In this document: positions 9,430 to 18,972 of the stretch, piece after piece
How positions within the stretch are numbered: position 1 is the first letter of the stretch
How the letters are laid out: every line of letters begins with the position of its first letter
Source: Cytidiella melzeri
Lineage: Eukaryota; Basidiomycota; Agaricomycetes; Polyporales; Irpicaceae
DNA: 26,657 nt
Reading direction: 5' to 3'
Assembly (NCBI GenBank): GCA_022592445.1
Contig: JABYQR010000493.1
Location: 1 to 26,657, forward strand
The notes under the pieces: model-generated
Told to the model about the DNA's origin: nothing
The model's input: the letters and a program-made list of their open reading frames with translations, nothing else
Databases searched by the model: none
Program-made: the position numbers and the translations under genes

Positions 9430-10197
9430 TCAAGTAGTGCTTGTGCACATGTACCAAGCCCTAGCAATAGCCCATGGTCCAGCCGTCCCTCCGTTCATGT
9501 AGCTGAGTATGCAAACAATCTTGTGTATGGCTAGAGCAAATTGCTTGGGCTGCATCCTGATGTACATCAACATGTTGGTCCACCATTCATCAAACTTCTT
9601 GGCTCTGCCATCAAAGTCTTGGGGATGACGGAGTTTGAGCTTCTCCCACTCACTTTCAGGTGGTGCTCAGTGATTGGTTAGGGCGTCGGAGTATCTGTCA
9701 AAGGGGTACTTGGGGTCGAAAGGGTCTGATTGTCTCCTTTTCTCATCACCTTCCCTATCATAGGGTCGAAAGAGGGGTTGATGTGGGTCTGGGGCTGAAG
9801 AATTGTTGTTATCAGGGGTAGTGAATGGTGTAAATGGCCTTTGTTCTCCTTCAGTCTTTGGTGCTTGGGTACCTGCTGTTTGTCCAGTACCTTTGGCTGG
9901 TATTGCTTCTTCAAGGGTACTCATTGTTGGCTTTGGTGCTACTGTAAGTTCTTCTAACAATAGTGGTGGTGTGTTAGTAGCAGATGGTACTTCTGCTCGT
10001 CTCTTGTCGCGTCTTCTGGCTTCTTGCAAGTGTTGCTCAACTTGGGCAATGTTCACAAGTTCAAAGTCTGGGTGTGGCGGTCTTACTGTTTGTTTTGCTA
10101 GTTCACAATTGGGACAAATGTCAGCTGTACAATGTTCCCACTTGTAGTCTTGGTCAAGATAGACGTCTTGTTTCTTCTTGTAGAAAAGGTGTGGCTT
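9430..10197 (-). pseudogene. Gypsy gag (N-terminal and partial capsid), degenerate
   Basis: A single minus-strand frame runs from just below the TGA at 10198-10200 to a TGA at 9430-9432, broken by one TGA at 9667-9669. It reads DYKWEHCTADICPNCELAKQ, then FELVNIAQVEQHLQEARRR (coiled, basic), a Pro/Thr-rich linker, PFDRYSDALTNH, the internal stop, and the capsid start: EWEKLKLRHPQDFDGRAKKF, EWWTNMLMYIRM, ILSYMNGGTAGPW. This is the usual layout of an agaricomycete Gypsy gag. The rest of the capsid, the zinc knuckle and the protease are missing. Gag would form the cytoplasmic particle. It follows the LTR at 10386-11858 in the same orientation, and probably belongs to that element rather than to the chromovirus pol, whose LTR is of a different family. 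Confidence 0.75.
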
Positions 10198-10435
10198 TCA
10201 GTAACAGGGGAGGGACGTTTCAGCTCCTACTGTCATATGCTCCTGATGTCTGATGTGTCCAGTTGCTGCTTCCCATCCAGGGTAAGGCTAGCGAGGATGA
10301 TAAGGGATTGCTGCAAGATCGCAGTCGTTGCCAATTGAGTTGATCTTCTTGGTGCACGGGGTAGACCCAGAAGAGTCTATCCAAACGTTAAGACTGACTA
10401 TTGTCAAGGGAGAAGTTGTCAAGTCAGAACCCCTT

Positions 10436-11219
10436 TGTTGCGGAGCGACTGCTGCTATACTGCTAAACCCTAAACAAGGGCAGAGAAGAGGGGGAGTGGA
10501 AGTGGAAGTGGATCTCCAACGATGACAACAATGCCAAAGTCAATGATGAGCAGGCAAGCAGGCACTGAGGCAGGATACTAGCAGTGGCAAATGACAGAGT
10601 TAATATGGTATAATACTAAGTTACATGCAGTAACTCACCTAGCAGTGCAAATGACAGAGAGGTCAAGATGCAGAGCTAGGGAGGGTAAGTTCTACTATAT
10701 ATACTGTGGCTGGATGGTCTGTGCACAAGTTCCCACACTAGGGACTGGAGTAACTGTGGGGCTGGAGTAACAATAGAACAATAAGGGACCAGGGTAACTG
10801 TCAAGGACCTGAGTAACTGTCAAGGACCAGGGTACAGAGAACAATAGAGTTAGAACAATAGAAAAATAGAACAATAGAATAGGAACAATAGAACAATAGA
10901 AACTGGGGGAATCCCTGGGGAATCCCTAACAATAGATAGAAGACAATAGAACAATAAAACCTGGGGGAATCCCTGGGGAATCCCTATCAATGGAAGAGAA
11001 ACAATAGAACAATAGCCTAGGTTGATCTGGAACCGCTCCAGATTGAGTCTAGGGTTTGGGTCTGGACTATTGATAGATAAGGCAGGATGTCACGTGACCC
11101 GGGTTAGGGTTAGGTCTGGTAACACTCCTAGCCAGAAAATAAGCACTCTAGATAGGCGCCTAAGGCTATAAACTTGTGACAATGTTGGAAAAATCCGGTC
11201 TGTTGGACTATCCATGTCA
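10436..11219 (-). mobile_element. solo LTR (784 bp) inserted in another LTR, TSD CCCTT
   Basis: The plus strand begins TGTTGCGGAG and ends CCATGTCA, so it has TG...CA ends, and is flanked by CCCTT at 10431-10435 and CCCTT at 11220-11224. The related uninterrupted LTR at 13372-13392 supplies the empty site with a single AAGGG (minus-strand reading). No coding capacity is seen, so recombination has removed the element body. Orientation is inferred as minus because TGACATGGAT resembles the LTR start at 5461. Internally it contains ACAATAGA-rich simple sequence and a ~66-bp partial tandem duplication. Confidence 0.85.
10740..11020. repeat. ACAATAGA-rich and GGGGAATCCC tandem repeats inside the solo LTR
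   Basis: GAACAATAGAACAATAGA-type octamers recur many times, and a block of about 66 bp that includes CTGGGGGAATCCCTGGGG appears twice (near 10900 and 10965). This is simple-sequence expansion within the LTR, with no coding content. Confidence 0.6.
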
Positions 11220-11858
11220 CCCTTGGTGTAACTACACACAAGGTCGAATGATGGTCTAGGCCACGCAGTCACTGTCAAGCACAGTGGCAGACAGATGATG
11301 GTTCGATAGAAGGAATATTGATACGAAGTGGATAGACTGAGGTTTCAGCCCCATGTCTAGTGGCTATTTATACATATTGACCTAACTACTTTTGGACCGG
11401 TCCAAAGTGGTGGTAGCAAATCGGAGGAATAGAAAGGAAAAACAATACACAGAGAACAATAGCTGCTTTGGAAAGCCAATGGGAGAAAAGACCGTCAAGG
11501 CGCGGAAACAAGGGACAATAGAAAGGTGAGACATGAGGCAAAGGTCAATGGAGAAGGGGTTGAACCCAAAACAGGGGATAGACGGGGTTGGACCCAATGG
11601 AATGGTAACGGAGGTATGGAAAGGTTGAGGGTTGAACCCAGGCAATGGTAACCAATGGGAATTAGGTCCGAGGTTTGAATGGACACAGGGAGACAATCAA
11701 TGACATAATAGTCCGTGTTGAACGGAGGCGTTGTGGATCAGGGAATGATGGAGGAAGAACGAGTTGGATTGTCAAAGCAAGTGTAAAGAAGATAACTGGT
11801 TATCAGGATAATCGAAGAAGTGAAGAAAAATAATGGGGTGTGAAGACCGTTTGTAACA

Positions 11859-12239
11859 GCCAGTGAGGTTTCGCACTTGTGGTTTTCTCCCTCAAACGTA
11901 GGAGAGAGCCAGCAGTCGGGATGTGAGGCAATGGGGCAATCACAGTTGGGGGTACAAAAGGACTGGATCACAGGGGAACAGGGTGGTCACTTTGCGTATC
12001 ACAGTAGGAGCAGTTTTAAAGCAAATCTGCCACAAAGGCCAGGGAGCTCGCTGGCAAGGGTGATTTTGTTGATGATCTTCTGAAAAGGACAGAAGGCTCT
12101 AAAGAAGGTTCTGGCAGAGTTGTTGGTGCTGGTGGGATAGAATAGTGACACAGTATCTTGCAACATGGACGATAGGGACAGCAATTGTCCAGTAAGTGAG
12201 GAACGGGGGGACAATAGCAACAAACTTGGGGAACGGAAT
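11859..12239. other. unassigned sequence between two LTRs
   Basis: Open but unrecognised frames exist on both strands (for example 11877-12083 plus). No family motif is seen. By position it is target DNA flanking the 5' LTR that ends at 11858. Confidence 0.3.
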
Positions 12240-12622
12240 CCAGCACTTATCAGGCACTTATCAAGCACTTATTCAGGCGCTTATTTCAGCGCCTACCAAG
12301 TGATGCGCTGATGCGCCCTCTGTCTCTGATGTGCTGATGTGCTTCTTTCCTCATCTGTGTATCACATGATAGAACTCTCTGGAACCTTGTGGAACATGCT
12401 GGAATTATGATGTCATAGTATAGAACATTTCATTAGATGATGTCATTGGAAAAGTCTAGCCTTGGGACTGGGTCATGGGGTCAGGTCATGGGGACAATTG
12501 CTATTGGTTGATTATTGAAGTGGCACCACTAGGGCATAGGGCATGCTTAGCAAGGTTGATTACTTTGCTTACTCATGTAGGTATTAGGAGTCTTAGGGTA
12601 GTACCTGGGGTCCTTCCCTTCA

Positions 12623-12632
12623 TGTATATATA
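12623..12632 (+). promoter_or_regulatory. TATA box of the interrupted LTR
   Basis: TGTATATATAG, followed about 30-90 bases later by C/T-rich sequence, has the usual form of an LTR promoter core. Confidence 0.4.
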
Positions 12633-12716
12633 GAGGCATTCCTGAGGGCATATCCCCTCAGTCTTATCCACTCTGCTGATAAAGGACTACTCAGTACTCT
12701 CTTGCATTTTGCTCCC

Positions 12717-13428
12717 TGTTACAAACGGTCTTCACACCCTATTATTTTTCTTTACTTCTTCAATTACCTTGATAACCAGTTACCTTCTGTACAATTGCCT
12801 TGACGATCCAACTCGTCTTTCCTTCATCATTCCCTGATCCACATCGCCTCCGTTCAACACGGACTATCATGTTATCAGTTGTCTTCTGATGTCCATTCAA
12901 ACCTCGGACCTAACTCTGATTGGTTACCGTTGCTTTGGTTCAACCCTTGGCCTTTCCATACCTCCGTTACCACTCCATCGGGTCCAACCCCGTCTATCCC
13001 CTGTTTTGGATCCAACTCCGGCTATCCCCTGTTTTGGGTTCAACCCCTTCTCTATTGATCTCTGCCTCATGTTTCACCTTTCTATTGTTCCTTGTTTCCG
13101 CACCTTAACGGTCTTTTCTCTCATTGGCTTTCCAGAGTAGTGGCTGTTCTCTGTGTATTGTTCTTCCTTTCTGTTTCTCCAATTCACTACCACTACCTCG
13201 GACTGGTCCAAAAGTAGTTAGGTCAACATGTATAAATAGCCGCAAGACATGGGGCTAGAACCTCAGTCTATCCACTTTGTATCAATACCCCTTCTATCGA
13301 ACCATCATCTGTCTGCCACTGTGCTTGACAGCGACCGTGCGGCCTAGACCATCATCCAACCTTGAGTGTAGCTACACCAAGGGGTTCTGACTTGACAACT
13401 TGTCCTTTGACGATAGTCGGTCTTAACA
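12717..13428 (+). mobile_element. solo LTR (712 bp), TSD CTCCC/CTTCC
   Basis: Starts TGTTACAAACGG and ends GGTCTTAACA, giving TGTTA...TAACA inverted ends. It is related along its length to the LTR at 10386-11858 on the other strand. Flanking pentamers are CTCCC (12712-12716) and CTTCC (13429-13433), a target duplication with one C-to-T change. It has no internal region of its own. It preserves the empty version of the site that received the 784-bp solo LTR in its relative. Confidence 0.75.
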
Positions 13429-13480
13429 CTTCCCACACCATTCACACTCTATCTCACTCTATTCTCTAAGTCTAACAACT

Positions 13481-15330
13481 TATCTGGTGAGTAGTAACCT
13501 TACTGTTACACAGGGATTCAATTATGGCAAGTAGCTCTTGTTCATGTACAGGGTAGTTCTGCTGAGCCAAGTTGAATTTTCCCAACCAGAAGCTTATCAC
13601 CCTGGCCTTATGTATTTCATTTCCTTGACTGACATACCCACTTGCGTCAGTTAGTGACACGTTGGTGACCAGATTGATGGTTTCAGCTCAGGTGAGTAGT
13701 CTAGAGCTATGCGGTGGTGATCACGCCATTTGTGCACTATCTCCTTCACTTGTTCAAATGAGCGCTGATGGGTGTCTCTCTGTCCCCAGTTACGTGTTGC
13801 CCCTGTTATAGGTGCGAGTACACCCATTGGAATTTGGATCCCTTTGCAATCCGGGACTAAGAATCCCACCACTCCGAGGAAACCACTCAAGAGACCCTTA
13901 TTGGTAGGTACCTTCTAGTTTATCACCAAGTCCACCCTGTGTGGGTCCATGGATGCCCTTTTTGTCAATTATATGTCCCAGGATTTCCAGCTTCGAGGCA
14001 AAGAAGTACATCTTGTCAGGTTCAAGGTCCAAATTCTTGCATTCTAATACCACAAAACCCATTCTGATATGTTTCATGTGGTCCTTGATAGAATTAGAGT
14101 ATATCACAATGTCATCCAAGTATGCATCCATAAATACCACAATGAATGGTGCAAAGATGTGACTCATCACTGTTTGGTACATTGCTGGTCCATTGCAATT
14201 CCCTTGTTGCAGTACTAAACTCTCCATCGTACTGTCAGGCATGTTAAACATTGTTTACCCCATATGCTCAGGTACCATACGAATCTGTTCATATGCATCC
14301 TTCCCGTCTATCAAACTTTGGTATTGATTTCTGACAACGTTTTGCAGTATTCCATTAATGTCCGGGAGTGGTGCAGCTAACTTCTGTGTGTTTGCATTCT
14401 GCTGACGCAGTTCAAACACTGCTCTCAGACAGAGCTGTCCATCCTCACGAGCCGGCTTTAGTATCAAAGGCATAGGAAGTGCATTGGTTCACGAGGCCAC
14501 TCGCCATTGCCCACTGTCAAGGTATGCTTGTTTCTTTTCCCTCCACAGTGGTTTCAGTGCCTCAGGGCACTTTGACGGTTGCCATGAGTAGACTTTGTTC
14601 TCGTCGATCAACGGGATGGTATGATTGATGGCCCTTAACGGTGGTAATCAGCTCGAGCCGCTTCCTGACATAAGTCTGTTGCTTCCTCTGCTAACTGTCT
14701 GCACAAGGTGTCCAGTTCTTGTTGGAAACTTTCCGCGGCAGATGGCTCAATAACCTCAATGGCTTCACCTTCAAGTGGTAGAGGCTTGGTTGATCCTACC
14801 GCTATCCAAGTGGGGTTCAAAGCAATGGCTAACTTATGTTGAAAGATAAAAGGTGTGCCCAGAATTACATCGTAGTTGTCTATGTTGACTATGTCAAAGC
14901 GTCAGTTACAGTGGATGTCTTGGTACTCAAAATCTACGGTAACACCAAAATTTATCTTTGATCTCAATCCGTGCACTGCCAGTTGTACAGGTAACAACTT
15001 GGCCCATGCTTCCTTCCAGAGACGTAACTGATCAACAATTCTTGCCGACAGAAAATCAGTCAATGATCCCGTATCAAGTAAAGCATTGATGGGCTCCCAA
15101 TTAATTCTCACTGTGGTTACTAGCAGTTTTGGAAACCTCCTGCTGAAATTCTTTTTGCATATTGCATTGCACTTGATTGACTTATTTGGTGTGTTAGTTG
15201 TTTTCCCCTTCAACTTAGTATCTTCACCTAGCATCAAAGGTTGTCTTGTCCGTGCCCTCCAACTGTCACAATATTGGGCGGCTTTGGCTTGCTGGCAATC
15301 AATGAATGTATCTAAATTAAATGCCTGTTG
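13481..15330 (-). pseudogene. Ty3/Gypsy protease-RT-RNase H gene, heavily decayed
   Basis: Minus-strand blocks in order: aspartic protease (INALLDTGSLTDFLSARIVD, near 15100) and the DNYDVILGTPF block; the RT approach (LRAINHTIPLIDE, near 14620, then LPMPLILKPARED); RT core with MDAYLDDIVIYSNS (near 14110); the thumb region GFLGVVGFLVPDCKG; and RNase H with TDASGYVSQG and NYPVHEQELLAIIESL (to about 13515). In-frame stops lie at 14902-14904 (TGA), between VAS and TNALPM (TGA for Arg), after EHMG (TAA) and in VIN-stop-KVPTNK (TAG for Trp). Frameshifts occur near 14640 and near 13665. Integrase is missing: the gene ends where the LTR ending at 13477 begins. Upstream of 15330 the frame is closed and repeat R starts near 15385. 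This is a different lineage from the chromovirus (different protease/RT style, no chromodomain). Confidence 0.85.
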
Positions 15331-15384
15331 TCAAATGTCCTCATATTTCACAAGGATTGGTTGCAGGTTGGCCTTCAGATATCA

Positions 15385-15607
15385 CAAGATCCTGTTGATG
15401 TCTGAGCTGCATCACCCCTAGTGGAGCTGCTACAGTTGTAATACCTGCTTAGAAAGTAGTGATTGGTAAACTTTGTGGACCAATTGAACACAGCGCTGGC
15501 TGCTAATGAAACCATGTCTAGCTGATGTGTGCATTGCCTCACCCCCATCAGAGCTGCCACAGGCTGTTTTCTGATTATAACTTCTGCTTATAGAGCAACT
15601 GGTGGTT
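15385..15607 (-). repeat. array of ~143-bp repeat R, about 1.5 copies, minus orientation
   Basis: Reading minus, it has the R unit phrases (agcaactagtggttgt-type, a gattataacttctgct variant, gcctcacccccat). It is cut at 15607, where the terminus of unit 1 (GTTACAATTCC) begins, so an R array already present here abuts unit 1. Confidence 0.7.
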
Positions 15608-16220
15608 GTTACAATTCCTGAAGAATGAAGAAGAATTGTTCCAGTGTGCTCCAGCACATTGATGCCTTTTCAGATGTGACCTTTTTGTCCCCCAAAGTGT
15701 GGGAATTTGATGGCAGAATACAGACAGTAACAGTGTCAATAACAAAACAATGAATCCAGCTGATGGCATCACACTGGCCTTGTTATCAGCTCTTTATAAC
15801 TTTGTATCAGATCACTTTTGCAATCAAAATGCAGAATTTTTACAGACTGCATATGGGTACAAATTTGTACATATAATACACCATTGGATAGCCCTATCTT
15901 GTGGCAACATCCTGGTACAAACATCCTGTCAATTGAAGTGGGATTGAGCACATTATGGCCAGTCTACTGAAAATGGTCTTCCAGACTCAGATTCAAACTC
16001 CACTCCTGCTGGCAAATGATGTCAGATTCTGATCAGGTACATGTGCAGCAATCTACAGACATTGCTTGCTCTTTGAACAAGGAATACAATTAGAAGACAT
16101 GCCACACATAGTAGTGCCTCTGAGCAAGAATTACCAGTACTTTGGAAGCTAACTACAAATTCACAACCCCTACATTCTTGGACAATGTAGATTTTTGGCT
16201 GCATTAGTAGTGAGTACTGT
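15608..16220 (+). repeat. module X, copy 1 (left terminal repeat of unit 1)
   Basis: Shared with 18355-18972 (minus), 22552-23170 (plus) and, internally deleted, 21569-21685 (plus). All four begin GTTACAATTCCTGAAGAATG while the adjoining flanks are unrelated, so this is a real element terminus. The module is CpG-poor and contains a degenerate coding segment described at 18423-18620; here that frame has TGA (near 16028) where the minus-strand copy has TGG. Confidence 0.7.
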
Positions 16221-17280
16221 ATCTGATTGTTTCACAAAGTTTCACAACTGTTAGTTGCTCTCTAAGCAGGAGTTACAATCAGAACACAGCATGTGGCAGT
16301 TCCAATGGGGGTGAGGCAGTTCAGACATCAACAGGACATGGTTGCATCAGCAGCAAGCACCGCATTGGATTGTTCCACAAAGTTTCACAACCATTCATTG
16401 CTCTCTAAGGAGTGGTTACAATCAGAACATAGCCTGTGGTGGTTCTGATGGGGCTGAGGCAGTTCAAACATGAACAGGACGTGGTTGCATCAGCATAGAG
16501 CACTGCCTTTGATTCTTCCATACAGTTTCACAACCACCAGTTTCTCCACAAGTAGGAGATACAATCAGAACACAGCCTTTGACAGCTCTAATGGGGGTGA
16601 GGTAGCGCAGATATCAGCCGGATGTGGTTTTATCAGCAGCCAGCGCTGCATTCAATCAGTCCACTAAGTTTCACAACCACTACTTTCTAAGGAAGAGTTA
16701 CAACTGTGGCATTTCCAATGGGGGTGAGGCAGTTCAGACATCAACAGTGCAGGGTTGCGTTGGCAGCAAGCACTGCATTCAATTGGTCACAAGGTTTCAC
16801 AAACACTTCTCCCTAAGCAGGAGTTACAATCAGAACACAGTCTGTGGCAGTTCCAATAGGGGTGATGCAGCTCAGACCCTGGTTGCATCAGAAGCAACCA
16901 CTGCATCAGATTGTTCCACAAAGTTTCACAACCATTAGTTGCTCTCTCAGGAGGGGTTACAATCAGAACATAGCCTGTGGTGGTTCTGATAGGGCTGAGG
17001 CAGTTCAAACATGAACAGGGCGTGGTTGCATCAGCATAGAGCACTGCTTTTGATTCTTCCATACAGTTTCGCAACCACCGGTTACTCTATAAGCAGGAGT
17101 TGCAATTACAACACAGCCTGTGGCAGTTCCAGTGATGCTGATGCAGTTCAGACATCAACAGGACGTGGTTGCATCACCATAGAGCACTGCCTTTGATTCT
17201 TCCACACAGTTTCACAACCACTAGTTGCTCTATAAGCAGGAGTCACAATCAGAACCCAGCCTGTGGCAGCTCCAATGGGG
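16221..17280 (+). repeat. R array A, 8 copies of a ~125-150-bp unit
   Basis: Anchored by GGAGTTACAATCAGAACAC or variants near 16269, 16403, 16553, 16694, 16819, 16954, 17096 and 17240. Each unit runs through a CTGTGGCAGTTCCAATGGGG phrase, a GTTCAGACATCAACAGGA phrase, GTTGCATCAGCA and a CAAAGTTTCACAACCA phrase. Unit length varies through small deletions. The open frames seen here are by-products of few stops, not genes. Confidence 0.8.
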
Positions 17281-17999
17281 ACACATGTAACATGTTCCAG
17301 CAATTGATCCAATGAGACACCCTCAAGCCCTTCATTCTTGAAGCAAGTAATTTTCCAGAATCAGCATAGATGGAGCTCCTTGCTACCATTGGTGACTACC
17401 TTCATCAATGTATGGCTCCTGTTTCCGCAACCAAATTTATCAATTGTAGTACAGTCACTTTATCCCAGATCAAGTTGCCTATCAAAGGTGTCAGCAATAG
17501 CAAATGCCTGTAATACAGTCAATATTCATGACCAGATGGCTTGGCAAGGTCCTTACCAGGCACAGAATTGTTTACTGATGTTCTTTGTGATAACAAAGTC
17601 ACAGGTGCAATTAACTATTTCATGCTATATGATTTATTCAATTTGCTATCAACAACAAAATCACTTGTAGCTCTGCTCCTGCAGTTTACCAAATTGTATC
17701 TAGACTATTTAACATAGTTCAACACCATTAAGAAGAAGACACATGTCAAACAATCTTCATCTCCATGCTCTACTCCACACACTTGTTTCAATTCTGTACT
17801 CACACCCATTGTTGCACTTCAAACGATGCAGCATAGTCCCTCTTTTTTCATGAATTATTGTGTGCTCCAGTGAAGACCAACCACCAACTTACTATACATT
17901 ACTCATGGAAAAGCTATTCCCAACAAAATTACTTGTTCAGGCTTCTACCAGCACCAAGTTTACTTACAAATCTTGCTCAAAAAGTAATGTTTCATTCAA
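17281..17999 (+). repeat. core modules Z and Y of unit 1
   Basis: Z (17281 to about 17445) begins ACACATGTAACATGTT and matches 22358-22551. The following stretch, Y (to 17999), is the reverse complement of 23936-24350. The order Z-Y-motif is therefore shared by the units. Frames are short and unrecognised; no transposase motif is seen. Confidence 0.6.
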
Positions 18000-18044
18000 T
18001 CCTCAGGAATTGTACTTGCTGCTTGCCGGCCTTGCTAACGCTAG
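18000..18044 (+). repeat. 45-bp conserved element end, copy 2
   Basis: TCCTCAGGAATTGTACTTGC...GCTAACGCTAG followed by T, nearly identical to 5017-5061. It joins core Y to the inverted R' array, inside a repeat unit at ...TGAAAC. Confidence 0.65.
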
Positions 18045-18354
18045 TGAAACTATATGGAAGAATCAAAGGCAGTGCTCTATGGTGATGCAACCGTGTCCTG
18101 TTGATGTCTGAGCTGCGTCAGCCCCATTGAAACTGCCACAGGCTATGTTCTGATTTTAACTCCTCCTTAGAGAGCAACTAATGGTTGTGAAACTTTGCGC
18201 AACAATACAATGTAGTGCCTGCTGCTGATGCAACCATGTACTGTTGATGTCTGAACTGCCTCACCCCCATTTGAACTGCCACAGGCTGTGTTCTGATTGT
18301 AACTCCTGCCTAAAGAGCAACTAACAGTTGTGGCACTTTGTGAAACAATCAGAT
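18045..18354 (-). repeat. R' array D, about 2 copies, minus orientation
   Basis: Minus-strand copies of R (anchors complement of about 18140-18165 and 18277-18303), forming the short right arm opposite array A. Confidence 0.75.
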
Positions 18355-18972
18355 GCAGTACCCACTACAAATGCAGCCACAAATCTACATTGTCCAAGAA
18401 TGTAGGGATTGAAAATTTGTAGTTAGCTTCCAAAGCACTGGTAATTCTTGCTCAGAGCCAATACTATGTGTGGCATGTCTGCTGATTGTATTCCTTGTTC
18501 AGTGAGCAAGCAGTGTCTGTAGATTGCTGCACATGTACCTGACCAAAATTTGACATCATTTGCCAGCAGGAGTGGAGTTTGAATCTGAGTCTGGATGGCT
18601 TTTTTCAGTAGACTGGCCATAACTTGCTCAATTCCACTTCAATTGACAGGATGTTTGTACCAGGAAGTTGTCACAGAATAGGGCTATCCAACGGTGTATT
18701 ATATGTACAGATTTGTACCCATACACAGTCTGTAAACATCAAAAACTGCATTTTGATTGCAAAAGTAATCTGATACAAAGTTATAAAGGGCTGATAACAA
18801 GGCCAGTGTGATGCCATCAGCTGTTTTCATTGTTTTGTTATTGACAATGTTACTGTCTGTGTTCTGCCATCAAATTCCCACACTTTGGGGGACAAAAAGG
18901 TCCCATCTGAAAAGGCATCAAAGTGCTGGAGCACACTGGAACAATTCTTCTTCATTCTTCAGGAATTGTAAC
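18355..18972 (-). repeat. module X, copy 3 (right terminal repeat of unit 1)
   Basis: Reverse complement of 15608-16220 with few differences. It ends ...CAGGAATTGTAAC at 18972 and contains the intact form of the small conserved frame at 18423-18620. Confidence 0.7.
18423..18620 (-). CDS. 65-residue frame conserved in module X, unrecognised
   Basis: ATG at 18618-18620, reading MASLLKKAIQTQIQTPLLLA, then NDVKFWSGTCAAIYRHCLL and ending NYQCFGS with TAA. The two plus-strand X copies keep the same frame and most residues, but both have TGA where this one has Trp (in DVKFW). The composition looks like a piece of a real protein, probably a captured or ancestral gene fragment with the frame upstream lost, rather than a complete gene. 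No family recognised. It may be untranslated. Confidence 0.3.
   Translation of the reverse strand: MASLLKKAIQTQIQTPLLLANDVKFWSGTCAAIYRHCLLTEQGIQSADMPHIVLALSKNYQCFGS

Larger units (their letters stand above)
10386..11858 (-). repeat. 5' LTR of the gag-bearing Gypsy, split by a nested solo LTR
   Basis: Reading minus, the LTR starts TGTTACAAACGG at 11858 and ends CTTAACG at about 10386 (expected terminal A replaced by G). Excluding the 784-bp insertion at 10436-11219 and its extra target copy it is about 684 bp, and is related throughout, in inverted orientation, to the solo LTR at 12717-13428. On its downstream side comes sequence leading to gag at 10197, so this is the 5' LTR and the DNA at 11859 and beyond is flanking target. 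Confidence 0.75.
12240..13477 (+). repeat. probable plus-oriented LTR, interrupted by a solo LTR
   Basis: Apart from the insertion at 12717-13428, this reads like an LTR. It has short GCACTTAT-type tandem repeats at 12241-12291, a strong TATA box (TGTATATATAG at 12623), a pyrimidine-rich region after it and a final TCTAACA at 13477. The sequence before 12712 and after 13433 joins naturally (TTTTGCTYCC then CACACCATTC). The 5' boundary is not determined. The decayed Gypsy gene on the opposite strand begins immediately after, so the element this LTR belonged to is otherwise gone. Confidence 0.45.
15608..18972. mobile_element. foldback-like element, unit 1 (X-R8-core-R'2-X')
   Basis: The 3365-bp segment begins GTTACAATTCCTGAAG and ends with its exact reverse complement. 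The terminal inverted repeats (module X: 15608 to about 16220, and 18972 back to about 18355) stay nearly identical over hundreds of bases. Inside each X lies the tandem repeat R, in opposite orientation on the two sides (8 copies left, 2 right). The centre (17281-18044) is an asymmetric core: Z, Y and the 45-bp CTAG motif. Long inverted repeats that contain tandem subrepeats are the defining layout of foldback elements. No transposase is recognisable, and no clear target duplication is seen (left flank GGTGGTT, right flank TAGACCA). Confidence 0.55.

Noticed and set aside
9043..9430. Treating gag (9430-10197) and pol (5627-9043) as one element
   Set aside because: The LTR before gag (TGTTACAAACGG) and the LTR after pol (TGTCATGGATGG) are different families, and the junction lacks capsid end, zinc knuckle and protease.
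11098..11115. Telomere-like GGGTTAGGGTTAGG
   Set aside because: Only two TTAGGG units inside a solo LTR; too short to signal an interstitial telomere.
16221..17280. CRISPR-like or rDNA spacer interpretation of the R array
   Set aside because: Units are contiguous with no unique spacers, too long, and the organism is a fungus; no rRNA sequence is adjacent.
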